Assembly: GCA_029721435.1 (NCBI GenBank)
Contig: CM056588.1
Span: 35,929,930-35,993,929 of the forward strand
Direction of reading: 5' to 3'
Length of the DNA: 64,000 bases
DNA from: Gymnothorax reevesii
Taxonomy: Eukaryota > Chordata > Actinopteri > Anguilliformes > Muraenidae
Numbering within the stretch: the first letter of the stretch is position 1; each line of letters opens with the position of its first letter. Shown in pieces: positions 1 to 12,540 of this stretch. Made by a program: the position numbers and the translations under genes. The notes beneath the pieces are model-generated. The model saw only the letters and a program-made list of their open reading frames with translations. It did not search any database and was not told the DNA's origin.

Positions 1-150
1 AAGCCAGTGAATTGGAAGTGTGTGACCACTTAATGGAACAATGACCACTTAGCCTGCTCTGCTCTCCCCATAGCACACCGTGTACCTGGCAGTCAGTGTT
101 TACAGTGCACACACAGCTCAGTCCTGCCGCCTCATATGCATATGCACGCA

Positions 151-188
151 TACACACGCACACGCACACACACACACACACACACACA
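151..188. repeat. (CA)n microsatellite
   Basis: Interrupted CA/CG start, then about 13 pure CA units. Confidence 0.95.
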
Positions 189-673
189 GCACCTACTCCT
201 GCATTGTTATATAAAACTGAAGTTTCAGCCTGAGACCAGATGCACCAGAGAATGTGCCTACTGGCCAAACTCTCCCTCTCAGTGTCAATGAAACAAGTCT
301 TTTGTGATGTAACAATGACATCATTCCCTATTTTCCAAACTGGCCTAATCCAGACAATCCCAGTTGGAGCTTTAGCGGCTAATGAATTCTTCTGAAGATA
401 AATACACACACTCACACACTCCCCCGCTCACCCTCATGTTTCACTTATCACCAGCGTGACACCAACCACAACCACAAACCAACCAAGAGAAATGTTATGT
501 ACAGAAAGTCCCATTTTTTTCCCAGCTGCTTGGTAATGGCTGACCCAGCTCTGACCTGGGCTGTGGTTCTGTTAAAAGCTCTGTGGGCAGCAAGAGATCA
601 CAGAAATGTAGTGTGAGAGTGACATCATTCTCATTCCTCTTGGGGCAAGGAGGGGCTGAAAGAGCTCAAACTA
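189..673. other. low-copy sequence, no gene seen
   Basis: Mixed composition with no open frame or repeat I recognise. Confidence 0.5.
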
Positions 674-767
674 GAGGCCAAGTAGGCTTTCACGTGGGCT
701 ACCTAACTCAGTCACACAATCTCACGCAGTGGGTAGCCTTGTTTTCATAATGCAAAATTCAAACTCT

Positions 768-798
<31 letters not shown>

Positions 799-840
799 CT
801 GGATGAAATGGTAGACCAATAGTTGAGCTACCTCACATGT
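674..840. repeat. low-copy repeat with an internal GATA tract, copy 1
   Basis: Shares, in the same order, GCCAAGTAGGC, GTTTTCATAA, TAGATAG, AAATGGTAGACC and GAGCTACCT-like blocks with 14146-14325. The (GATA)n at 767-798 lies inside it. Confidence 0.55.
767..798. repeat. (GATA)n microsatellite
   Basis: Seven to eight perfect tetranucleotide units, inside the low-copy repeat at 674. Confidence 0.95.
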
Positions 841-2144
841 AGCCTGAGTAATGAAGGTTTGATTTACTTTTCAGTAACTGGTTTTATTAGGAGAAGTGTG
901 TCTTGGCATATCTGAATGAGCTTAAAGATGACATAGAATCAAAAACCGTTTTTACCTTGTCTATGTTGAATAACGGTAGTCTACCCACATTCAAGAACAT
1001 ACAAAAAGTGCTAGACACTCTGAACATCTCGTTTCATAGAAATTCCCCTTTTAAAAAAGACCGCCAGAAAACGAGTCAATCTGAACAACAGATACATATG
1101 ATGTCACATGTATTTCACTGCCCCCCCCCCCCCCCACTCTCATTCCGTTTCCTCCCCTTTAAAATAGTTTGTAACACGTCAACCCCTCAGTAAAGACAAG
1201 CGTGAGAATTCCAGAGTCATAATCGATTTCTGTGTCACTAGTGGGGAAATCCACGTAATGCACGTGAAACGGATTAACTTATTGCACAAGGACTTAAATT
1301 CTGCAAATGAATTTTTTCAGTATACTTTGATTGAATACATGGTGACTACGGCACAGAATCGTAAATGCGAGAGATTCACTCCGAATGCATAAGCCTTGGC
1401 AGCTCGTTTGAAAAAAAAATCCCCCACCCTAACATAGTTTTTTGAGAGAGGTTTTTGCGAAGCATCTGATGCATTACAGACCCGACCAAAATTTTGTTGT
1501 CTATATGTCACATCTCAGACCAAGAATAAATACCCCCATTCAACCATTTTGTGTCACCTTAAGTTAATATTTAAGTATTAATAACTCCCTTTTGCAAAGT
1601 ACTAAGGGAGTGTGCAGTGGAAGCTTTTCTTTCTTTGGATGAGTCTGTGTGAGCGCAGTTCACCAGGCAACCCCCCACCCCACAGCACCTAACACACTTC
1701 CTGTTAAAAACACCTCCATCTTGATTCTATTCCTGTAATGTCCTGTCAGCTGATGTAAAGCCATGTGCGCTTATGCAAGCACGCTAATACACATGCTCAC
1801 ACACACACAGATACAAATACACAATGCACATCCATTCTAAACACTGCTGACTGGGCAGCACATTTGCCAGATGAAGGGTTGCATGTCTGGTAACTGCAGA
1901 GCTGCTCCTGACTTGACTCTGACTGGCATCTGGAGAGATGAACCTGTGAGGAACTCCACCATTGGGCACTTCAGCAAGGCCCTTAACCCCAAAACTGCTC
2001 CAAAGGCTTTACCCCTATTTCCCTCTATTATTCTCCATGACACACTTTTCTATCTGGTATTTCTTCCAGGGTGCCCTTGTTAGAGAGATACATGATCTCA
2101 ATTGCACTTCCTTGTTTAAATAAAGGCTTAAAACAGCTGCACAT
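841..2144. other. low-copy sequence, no gene seen
   Basis: Several short frames without coding character. Only the C15 run stands out. Confidence 0.5.
1121..1135. repeat. C15 homopolymer
   Basis: Fifteen consecutive C. Similar C-rich runs are at 2706-2730 and 6895-6908. Confidence 0.95.
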
Positions 2145-2415
2145 ATAGGTGTGTTCCTGTGTCATGCCTGCGCAGGCATATATGCAACACGTACAAATGT
2201 ACACAAAAAGACATGTACACAGTGCTTCTACACATGCTACACGCATTACTCGCATGAAGTGTGTCCTGTCACACACTTACAGCACACTCATATTCATACA
2301 CGCATATGCACACACACACACGCATATGCATGTGCTGCGCACTTGCACGCACAAACTCGCACACAAGCACACGCACGCACATATGCACAGACATAAACAC
2401 GCGCCCACAAGCACA
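2145..2415. repeat. cryptic CA-rich region
   Basis: Imperfect CA/CG/CATA text. Open frames on both strands here are microsatellite artefacts. Confidence 0.9.
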
Positions 2416-2536
2416 TAGGCAGAATAGCCTAAGAGGTAGTACAGAATTCAAATGCTGTGGTTTCTCTCCTGTTTTCTTTCAAACCTCTCTGGCCTGCACG
2501 TTCTGTCCTTATTCTGAATTAAAAAAGAGGAAATTG

Positions 2537-2620
2537 TGAGAGAGAGAGAGAGAGAGAGGGGGTGACAGAAAAGCAGAAAAGAGGGAGGAAGGGAGAGGGA
2601 TAAAGTGAGAGAGCAAGAGG
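2537..2620. repeat. (GA)n and purine-rich tract
   Basis: About eleven GA units followed by about 60 bp of almost pure purine on the plus strand. Confidence 0.9.
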
Positions 2621-2705
2621 GGCTCTTTAGTTAGTGAGTATCGGTCATTCAGAGACAGTGCAGGAATGTTGCCGTACAGGACTGTGTGGGATGAGGCCCA
2701 GGACT

Positions 2706-2730
2706 CCCCCCCCCCCCCCACCCCCCCCCA
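2706..2730. repeat. C-rich tract
   Basis: Two long C runs separated by a single A. Confidence 0.95.
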
Positions 2731-3257
2731 GATCTCAGTTTCAGCCTCTAACTCAAACCATCCCAGCTAATGCTCTGTTCAGATCTACAAAATAGGCAGG
2801 TGGCTCTAAAAGAGCATTTTCCCAGGAGATCATGGGGTTGTGATGTGGCTCTGTGACATCAAGCGACCCCACCCATCTACTGTTACAACGGCCATGTTGA
2901 TCCACAACATTCAATTTGGTGGATAAAATCTGAACAGTCATCTGCACAAACACTGTGACCAGCACATTCACCGCTGTACCTCACATTCTGCGTTTCCTGT
3001 CAATTACTTGGCATCAAAAATGAGATTTTAAACAGCAGTGGCTAGTGAGGCGCATACTTGTCTGGATAGTGACTCTGTACTCCTGAGCATTGGGTTTGAG
3101 TACAGTAAGTATCAACGTTAATTTGTTGACACTTCCTAATGGGTAGACTTCTATATACTAGTTCCAGCTCTCAGGTGGCAGGTGGTTCATTTCCTGGTGA
3201 AGGTTCAATTAGGGCCCTTGACTAAGGCCCTTCACACCATATTTCTCCAGGGGGATT
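2731..3257. other. low-copy sequence, no gene seen
   Basis: A tRNA-like phrase GGGTTTGAGTAC at 3089 may belong to an eroded SINE, but no A box or tail was found. Confidence 0.4.
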
Positions 3258-3690
3258 GACTCCAGCTATATAACATGCTATATGGCAGCATTTTAATGTA
3301 ATCATTCATTTGTCAGCTATATTACAAAAACGCTGCTTCAGTAGTCCGTGAGCTATATGACAGTATTATCGTTTAATCTTAAAAGCATCAGCTATGTTAC
3401 TAATATACTGCTGTAGTATTCAGTACACGATGTAACAGTACTGTAATGTAATCTTTAACACATTAGGCATATCACTCATATACTGCTTCAGTTTTCCACT
3501 CACTACCTGACAGTGTTTTAAGATAATCTTTGGAGCCTAAGTTGTATTACTAATGTACTGCATTCCACTCGCTATATAAGAGAATTTTAATGTACTCTTT
3601 AAAGCATCGGTATATTGTTGATATAATGCTTCAGAATTTCACCCGCTATATTTCAGTATTGTAATGTAATCTTTAACACTTCAGCATGTG
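3258..3690. repeat. degenerate 75-bp minisatellite
   Basis: Nearly six diverged units. Each reads roughly ttaaagcatcagctatatta, ctaatatactgcttcagta, ttcc, a ctatatgacagt block and tttaatgtaatc. Divergence is high, so the array is old. Confidence 0.8.
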
Positions 3691-3959
3691 GTTAACAGGC
3701 CCTTCAGTCTCTGCTGCAGGATCGTCACTGACTCTAATTACAGCCTTGTTCACCTCCCCGCCAGCCGTCTCCACGGAGACCCCGAGGACAGCGCCATAGC
3801 ACCTCTGTCTCTGGTGGAATCTCTGAGCAGGTGGGTCAGACCAATTGTGTCCCAAACTTCCTTAACCATCACTTTATCCTCCCCTTACCTGGTTTGAGTC
3901 TGAACCTGCGGCTTTAGCCATGTGCAATATTCACTAGAATGTGTTTTTCCTCGTAAAAA

Positions 3960-4330
3960 CATACGTTTCCCCCCCTGGCACCCTTCCCCGCCTAACCCAC
4001 CGGACGGATGGACGGACAGACAGGCAAATACCAGAAGGGGTCACTGCAGGACCCGAGTGGTAAGTATGCAAAGTTTCGTGAAGGTCATGCGAACGGTTTA
4101 GGAGTTATGCCCCGGACAAAAATTGAACACATCCGGACAAACGGACAGACGGCCGGACAGACGGGCATATACCAAAAGGCACCGCTTCAGGACCTGAGTA
4201 GTGAGTATGCAAAATTTTGTTAAGATCATGTGAACGGTTTTGGAGTTACGCTCTGGAAATGAAGTGGGAACGCGAACGGGAATCAAGCCTAAAACAATGT
4301 CTCCCCTCTCCCTCCGGGGGGAGACATAAA
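3960..4330. mobile_element. hairpin-ended modular repeat element, related third copy
   Basis: Starts in a CCCCCC-rich segment and carries two 141-bp modules: the landmark ACCYGAGTRGTRAGTATGC lies at 4051 and 4192. Between the modules is a CGGACAGACGG tract. It ends in a hairpin, ATGTCTCCCC...GGGGAGACAT (4297-4327). The module sequence differs from copy 1, but the architecture is the same. The two modules are in one open frame (GQTG.YQK..LQD.S..YAKF), probably because 141 is a multiple of three. Confidence 0.6.
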
Positions 4331-4429
4331 TATCTAAGGCTTATAGACAAACAAGCACTCTGACACAAACAGACTCTCACTCAAATGCTCATGAATACTA
4401 ACTCAGTCCTTACCCACACAAGTACGTTC

Positions 4430-4470
4430 ACACAGACACACACTCCCTTCCCCACCTGCATATATGCACA

Positions 4471-4506
<36 letters not shown>
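4430..4506. repeat. (CA)n microsatellite
   Basis: Imperfect start, then about 17 CA units from 4472. Confidence 0.95.
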
Positions 4507-4508
<2 letters not shown>

Positions 4509-6429
4509 AACTGGTGGACACTTTCCCTAGTGTAAAATCTGCTGGAGGTTTAACCCCAGTGTGCAGGCCTGAATATTGATGTTGAGGCACAGTACTTAAG
4601 ATCTCTCAGGGAAAGAAAATCAGCTCCAGTCCAGCAGGAGAAGTGGTATGAATAGATGGATTCGCATTTACAGGGCTTTGGCCTTCAGGCCTGACCCAAA
4701 ATCAGTTAGGTGTGAAAAGAAACAGGCGGCAGTGCCACTGGCAACTGATCTGGGATCAGTGTAAAGGATCCTGGCAGAAAGCCAGAAACCCTTTGAGCAA
4801 TCAAACTACGCTTGCATTCCTGAGCCCTCTTGCTAGCTAATACATGCTAATACATAGAGTACAGACCACGCCTCGCTCAGTACTCCATCGCTGTTTTACG
4901 CACACACAAACACACACTCACAGATACACCCGCTTACTCACAACCACACAATCTCAAACTCATAAATTCATACCAGCACACGCAGTAATATAATAACTGA
5001 CAGACACACCCACTGAATTTATATTCATAGCTAAACTCTGTTTCTGAGGTTACAAGTTTCCTTCCCCTGTTACACAGTGACCTCAATTGTTCACGGAAAA
5101 TACACTCACAGTCAACACAGGTCACACACGTCACACTATATGCACACAGACTGTGAACACCTACACACTAAACGTGCAGTGATAACCACAGACAATTTAG
5201 AATACATACTGTACTCACAGGTAAAAATTTGTGCAAACACTTTAACATACACTCTTTTACATCGGACACAAAGCTTTTCACACACTTCACACCACTTTAC
5301 ACCTGTAGACCGCTACACACACAAACACACACACACACATGCAGTCTAAGAGCAAAACCCTATGCTGATTATCAAATTCAATTCAATATGCTTCATCAGC
5401 ATGAATGTTAGACATATTGCCAAAGCATAAAGTAAAAATAATATTTCAAATAAAGAGGTACATCTCATATATTTCTAATAGTGTGGCTAGAGCGTTCTTT
5501 AATTACAGCTTATAATTAGCTGATGGATGCGCGCTGCAGACTGATAATTTGCAAGAAATTCTGAAACAATTTGTCCAAAAGCACTTCATGCTTTATAATT
5601 TTGCAATCAAAACACAGGTCTGATATTCAAACGCCTCGGTGATAAGGGGATTAGAAGCAGATCTGCTCAGCACACTGCAGAAGATATTCTCGTTCTCGCC
5701 TGCTCTGCTCTAAAATAGTTTACCAGCCATTATGCTACGAGGACACAAACAGCATAATTTCCTGTTTTCTCTGAATAGCTCATCAACTAAAAACCGGAAT
5801 CACATAAATGAGCGCTTAGTCATCTGTAAGAATGTACCACACTTGAGATAATTATCTTTGTTGACATGCTGTGCCGCTTATGACATCATCAGAATGCAAT
5901 TCTCAGTCGCTGGCAGTTATTGTAGGCAGTTATTTAACGTTATTTCCGTAACTGGAGTGGCAGACGTCTAAATTTGATGTCTTGCACCTACAGGAACTGG
6001 ATTTGGAAGTGTATGTGGAGTATAACTTCCGCATAAACAAAATGGCACCTGACAGCCGGGAACTAGCAAGTTCCTCTCATGGACCATTCAGTAAGTGTGA
6101 AACACAATCATCAATCTGAAAGTTGGTTGAAGACTGCTTGATTAGACAAAACCAGACCATGATGCCATGTCAGGTTGCCAGATGTGTGCAGTATCATTAC
6201 TGTCCACATAGTTGACCCCCTTGGGCACATGCTTACCTCATTATTGAACCAGTTTAAGAAAAACTGTACTTATACACTGCACACAATGATCACTGTGCCC
6301 CCAAACTGTGGATTCTGATATATATTCACAGGTATGTGTCTCATGCTGGATTTTGTGGATGTCCGCCATCCTCAGGGTCAGTTTCACACCCAGATTCAGC
6401 CCAATAAAGATAGCCGTCATTTAGACCCA
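4507..6429. other. low-copy sequence with a possible conserved non-coding block
   Basis: CA-rich text to 5340, the short relic at 5375, then 5470-5960, which is AT-rich, non-repetitive and carries homeodomain-type sites (TTAATTACAGC, ATAATTAGC, GATAATTATC). No gene. Confidence 0.35.
5375..5460. repeat. short relic of the CATATTGCCAAAGCA repeat
   Basis: Shares attcaattcaatatgcttca and CATATTGCCAAAGCA with 20786. Ends in an AT-rich aataaagaggtac segment. Confidence 0.4.
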
Positions 6430-6700
6430 ATTCTTCCTCAGCAGGGTCCTGGACGAGCTAGAGCCTTTCCCAGCTGACTGTGGGCGAAAGGCAGGGATAC
6501 ACCCTGGACAGCTCACCAATGTATCGCAGGGCTCACACACCATTCACTCACACCTACCGGCAATCTAGAGTCCCAATTTAGACTGACATGTCGGTTTTGG
6601 TATTGTGAGAGGAAACTGGAGTACCTGGAAGAACCCATGCGAACACACGGAGAACACGCAAACTCCACACAAATAGGCCCCTGGCCAGATTCGCTCTCCA
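6430..6700 (-). repeat. L2-like LINE/SINE tail
   Basis: Contains the widespread fish repeat text, read on the minus strand: GTGGAGTTTGCGTGTTCTCC, a bad copy of the cccacagtccaaagacatg block, and GGTGTATCCCTGCCTTTCGC followed by CAGTCAGCTGGGAAAGGCTC. Diverged, with no coding. Confidence 0.65.
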
Positions 6701-9700
6701 TGGCTGATGTAGTATAAAGAGGCCCTATCTTGCGGTCCTGTCTCATGTCAGTACCGAACTTCCAAACCAGCCCCTGAAAAGATCACAATCCCTGATAAAG
6801 CGAGCATGAGGTTCAGGATTACACCAGAGAAAAAGACCTGATCAGGTCTGCTCTCCATTCCACAGTCGAGAATGCTGGGATGCAAACAAGCACACCCCCC
6901 CCCCCCCCTAAAAGGGCACAGCCAAAAACCCATCTGCATAAATCAGATCAACCCTCAAGCAATACAGCGGTAAAGCAGACAATCCTGCAGGGACTCTAAA
7001 TGAGAGCTTCAATGCAGATGAAGCGCATGAAAGAAACCTGAGTTGCACTTCATGACATTAAGGCTTTAATTCTCTACCCTCGCGCCAAACTGGTATAATG
7101 ACCCCTGCATCCCTCTCTGAACAGCACAGACTCTGCAGATCTCCTGTCCCAGTCTGAACACTCACCCGCCCTGACAGCACAAGACCGGCACCTTCCTGTA
7201 TCTTCCCTTATACCGCTCTACCCTCTGTCATCTGATATTCTGTCACATTCGTCAGTCAGGTGTGATAATATCGTTTAGCTCCTGGTGCAATTTAAGCATT
7301 TTTTTTTTTTTTAGTTTAGGTCATTAATTCTTATAAGTCTTTAGATAGTTTGCTTCGCTGCCAGTTACGTTGCTCGCCTCAAAATGTATAATAATGTATA
7401 TAATGTATTATTTCATACATTATATTCATTGCGAATGATCTGCTGTGCATATGCTTTAATGCATATGACCTTTCATATGCATTTTTTGTATGGCACTATG
7501 CATAAAAGCTGTTGCCTGACAGATATATTTGATGGACACGTTTTAAAAAATAACGCGAGGAAATGCGTGACAGGCGTTGGCACAGCAGCCAAGTTCAATT
7601 AATGTGTGACTGACTGCTCCTCCTCTCTAATACTCTGCCAGCACTAATTTCTTTTCAAAACACACTCACAAAACACTCTGAGATTGCTTCAGTTGGTGTA
7701 ATTTCCAAACTCTTTTTGCTTGTTGATCTGAATGGTTGCTGGGTTTCAGGTAAATTCAGCCTAGCAAATGACCAATGGCAGTGGCAGGACCTTTATCAAC
7801 CTACTCAAACACTGGGCCAAAAACACCAGGACATTTAATGATTGAAAGAAAGTTAATTACCTTATATTTTCATCCAAAGGATTTTACAGCAGAGTATATC
7901 CAGCAAGGGCAAATCCCCAAGAGCAGTATGGGGCCAAGGGCCACGCTGAGAGGCCCGACAGCAGGACTGACCGAAATGAGGCCACATGGGGGCCTGAGCT
8001 ATCAACAGAAGTTCCCAGTCAAACAGCCTGGCCCCTGGTACAGCACATACACTGGGGGGCGTACTTCTCTCACTCCTGTTAGGGTGGGAGTGACTGATGT
8101 GTTTTTCCTGTCTGAGCAAACCTACAGGGCACAAACTGTCCGCGCAAGGTAGACGGAAGAGTGTCGGTCAGTCGTTCACATGGGAAACTAACCTGGCCTG
8201 GCTGCATTCCAACTAAACAAAAACTGTGGGGTGGAAAATGTCAGGGAATATTGCAATGATAGCATCAGTGCCCGTGCAGTGCTGCCAGACAACTGTTCAC
8301 ATACGGTCAGCTCTTCACTCCAGAGAATTCACATGGACTCAGTTGAAAATTAGCGCAGGTTTTGTCTCTGATGATGGTGGATTTACCTGCTAATGCAATC
8401 CACATCACTCACTCTGACACAACCAAAACAGATGCATCAACTTACTGCAAGCCCTTGAACATTACCTTTCAAGCAAACGCTCAACAGCAAACATTTCCAG
8501 AGCTCGTGCTCTCGCGACGTCCCAGTGACCCAAAACTGTCCCGTTCTTTGATTTACAGGATGCAGAACGTCATTGCTACAGGTGGAGATGCAGAACCTGA
8601 AAAGCTTCTCGTTGCTTTGAAGCAGGAGCCGTCACGCTAGGTCACTGCAAAGCAGGAAACAGTAGGCTGAGTCACCGTGAAACAGGGAACAGGTGCACAT
8701 CACGGTGAGCGCAACCCAGGCTCAGCTCCACAACATCAAAGCCAGGCTACAGGTCCAGCTCTGCCAGGATTACTGCATCAGTGCACCATCTGGCAGTTTG
8801 AATTCCGTATTCCAAACAAATTATTCCCAACCAGTGAGCAGAATCCACAATGTACAGTGGAGTAGCATTGTAAGAAAGGCGGCGAAAGTTGGATTTTTTG
8901 CATTTATTTGGATTATTGCCATCTTCACAAAGTCACATCGTATAAATGTAGCCAATAGGGAATCACTTTTTCATAATAATTATGCACTACAGGTCATGTA
9001 CCAGTCGTGGTTATTCAGTCAATAAATTGTTTAATTGTCAATCAGGTGAACTTAAACAGGAACAGCTTGAGAGCAATCATGCGGTAAATGTTGAGGTAAC
9101 TGAAGACCCTCTGAACATCTGAGGTCACGTCACCGCTGTAACGCCAATATGGAGAAATGGGCACCAGTAATGATTGTCTTACATTAGCAGCTGACCTCTC
9201 AGTCTCAGCATGACTGTGAACAGGCTGGGTTATTCATCACATTGTGAGCAAGTTATTGAGTGTGAATGATGTATGCTTCAGATCAAACAGTGCCTGATCT
9301 CTCCTCTGTGGAATAATGGATGGATAATAGATGGACGGGTACCCCAGCACAGAGGGTGCTACAGAAAGATGCGCAGGTGGTAGGGTTTGGCACAGGGGAG
9401 CATTGGTTTACATAGGGCAGCACACCTGGCTCCCTGTGCTGTTTCTGCATGTCGGCCTACACTGGAACACAGGCCTGGATTTAACAGAGGCTTTATATCC
9501 TTTATGAGGGATTAATGAGAGAGAATGACTGAATCACAGTGAGATCACGGAGAGAACAGCCTCTGAGATCCAGCAGACACAGCGCAGCAGTGAGCGGTTT
9601 ACAGTCTAAAGTAAACTTTCGTGAGTGATAAATAGGACATGTGAGGAGGAGGCAGGTGTGTTTTTCGGGCTGTTCATGTCCAGGCTTGACAGCGCTACAG

Positions 9701-10229
9701 CACACGCCGCTCCCGAACGGAGGGGCACAGATGGCCATAATGGCCTCTTCCCTTCAGCAATAATGAAAATAAATGACCCACTGTCGATAGCCAGGTTAGC
9801 CCTGTGAAACCAGGCCCTGAGTTCTCTGCTGACCTAGTTCAAATAGGCACAAGCATTCCTACAGTTTCCTGGCCTCTCTTCCGACACACGCTGAGATCAA
9901 ATTAGATAAAGTTTTTTTTAGAAATGTTTGCACAGCGTACAGGATTTATTCTGCCTTTTGTTTACAGAGGATCCCTGATACCTTGTTCTAAAGGACGGCC
10001 GCGTCGTTACAGGAACTGACCGTGACAGGAAGTGAATTGAAATGGTTCTTTTATCAGGATATTTGTGACACTTCAGGTCAGCAGGCTAATAAATACTGCA
10101 GTGCTTTCTGACTGCTTTCAGATATTTCAGTTAATATATTTTGAAATGTATACAATGATTGAAAATACTTTTTTGAAAAAAAAATGTGTTTTTTATGCTG
10201 CAAATAAACCTTACCGAGTATTTTAGTGT
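6701..10229. other. low-copy sequence, no gene supported
   Basis: The longest frame (7775-8152, 125 codons) has no splice sites, motif or codon pattern to support it. Short ATG frames near 8362 and 8693 are similar. Confidence 0.5.
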
Positions 10230-10486
10230 TTAGACTTAAAACACCTACTCTCCTGCCATTTTTTTCATCAGTGAGACAAAAATTCTGCCGCTGAAGTGGA
10301 AATTTTGACTAATGTCCTGACTTTCCACTTGGTAAGAAAATTTCAATTGCCTATGGACAAATCTAGAAATGGATCAAAATTATCTCACATCAGTGGCAGA
10401 TTTTTTTTTCTGAAAAAAAGGTGATAGTTTAATTTAAGTCTAAATACAAAATAAAAATGCTTGGTAAAAATTTTTTTTGCAGTGTA
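10230..10486 (-). repeat. interspersed repeat with a TACACTGCAAAAA end
   Basis: On the minus strand it begins TACACTGCAAAAAAAATTTT at 10486, followed by TACCAAGCA, tttagacttaaa and ctatcacctttttttc, the same order as at 31463 on the plus strand. Two copies in opposite orientation define the family; no coding. Confidence 0.65.
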
Positions 10487-11332
10487 CCTGAACTTTACTT
10501 TTGGTTTTTTGCATTTATCAGTCCAAGTTTAGATTTTTTGGATTGCTTGTTTTTCTGCTAAACCTCTATAACCTGATTGCTTTCAATCGCCAGTAGTGAT
10601 TGTGACATCAGCAGCAGACTGCTGAATAAACAATATAATCACATGTCTGTGATATCTTAGCTGAAAGTGTTTCCCAGGTGTTGGGTCTCATGCCTTGGTT
10701 GGGTCACATGGGCCAGTGGAGAGGAGGGCTGGGGAGTCTGGGACAGAGGTGTCGCTGTGTATGTGGGAGGGGGTAAAGTGACACCACGATGACATCTGGC
10801 CGCCTGCCGTCTCCAAGCTGCTGCGAGTCACATGATCTTCGCTACCTACACCTGGGGTATGACCTGTGAGTTTCTCCTGGCTGAGGGGGGGGTGGGGGGT
10901 GGGGGGGCTAGGGGACAGGGGGCGCCGAGGTAAAGCCTCATCCAATTGGTCTTTATTGTCACACCTGCAGCATGTACAATCTGATATGCAGGACACACTT
11001 GATATGTCCTCACACACACACACACTCCTCTGTCACCACTGAGGACATCCTACCCAATTCTGACACATCAGCTTCAAACTCAAAGCAACAGCACAGGGAG
11101 AACGAGGGCCGTAACGCAGAGCGCCATGTGACCACGCGCAGATTCTAACCACAGGAGCCTCTTACGTGAGTAACGCGTATGTGTTCCTGCTGTGGGCGGA
11201 GCCTCAAGCCTGGCGGCTCTACCTCCCCTCTGGCGTGACTCCAGCTCTCATTTAGTGGCCTGTGTGGTCGACTGAGCAGTCGGTGTGTGCAATTATACCC
11301 TCCTCTACTGACTCAGCAGGCTGGCGGCAGAA

Positions 11333-11369
<37 letters not shown>

Positions 11370-12420
11370 ACAAGCACTCATGCACATGTACACACACACA
11401 CACTTATAAACCCACACACACACGCACTCAAACACTCATGCACGTATACACACACTCATACACGTACGCAAAAATACACAAGCACATGCACATACACACA
11501 CATACACACCCACAAACGCACGCACCTACACTTACGCACAAACACACACACAGCAAAGCCTGCTCTCCGCGTCCCATTCACAAAGGACCCATTTGTTCAC
11601 CGCCCTCCCTCCACAATCCCTCTGTAGTGCCCGACTTCGACAGAGGTGGAGGCCAGCCCAATAACAGCGGGCTCCTACAGTGATGGAGAGCGAGTCACCT
11701 GCTCAGACATACTGCTGAGAAACACTGCACCTGCAGGCAGGAGAATCGCTACGGATCAAACACGGCAGCAAAACAGGGCAGCATCAGGCTGTGTTTCAGA
11801 ACACATCCTGGAGGGTTTCACTCTGACCCCAACAAAACACACCTCAATCAACAGCCAGTGGTCTTCTTTCTATGATAATTAGCAGAATCAGATGTCCTAC
11901 ATCAAGGATAGATTTGGGAACTGCTGATAAATGGGAATTTTGTTGAGGAGTCAGCTCATGAACTAAATAATGGATGGGGGGGGGAGTCGGAATCTTGTCT
12001 CTAGAATGCTGCTTTTCCATTGGTTGGAAAATGGAAACCAACAATTGTGCTATCTCGATGATGCACACCAGCCAGTTCAACATTCATGCTTAATTTGACT
12101 ATCACTAAATTGTCACCTTTTTCTAAAAACAGGTAAAAATTTATATTATTTCATTTAAAGGCAAAGGCTCTGTTTTGCACGATGAAAAACCCTAAACAGG
12201 GTATTGGAAATCTTCTCTAAGGCACAGAGAGGGACACTTCAGCATCCCAGCCAACAAAAGCTTTGCCTCATTAGTTATTTAAGTAGAGTCCGCCATCATG
12301 AATAAAACATGATGAGAGGAGTCTGTGGCAGATGAGTCTCAAAGCTCATTCAATCCCTCGGCACTTCAGACCGATCCATGGCAAAAAGTGTATATAGGCT
12401 CATAATCCACACTCGACAGC
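10487..12420. other. low-copy sequence with a G-rich patch and CA region
   Basis: A G-rich run at 10885-10915 could form a quadruplex. No exon found. Confidence 0.5.
11336..11555. repeat. long imperfect (CA)n region
   Basis: Pure CA core at 11338-11363, then CA with CG, TA and CATG interruptions for 190 bp. Confidence 0.93.
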
Positions 12421-12540
12421 ACATGCTCTGATTAGCCACTCAACTCCAAATGCGCAAAATCAAGCTGAAGGTCGTACCGCACTGCACTATCCACGCTCTG
12501 ATTGGCCAGCCCACTCCAAATGTGTAAAATCAAGCAGTAG
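12421..12540. repeat. 70-bp tandem duplication
   Basis: GCTCTGATTRGCCA, an ACTCCAAATG block and AAAATCAAGC recur once with a 70-bp offset (12425 and 12495). Confidence 0.75.

Noticed and set aside
7775..8152. 125-codon plus-strand frame
   Set aside because: No splice sites, domain, repeat homology or codon bias; expected by chance in 64 kb.
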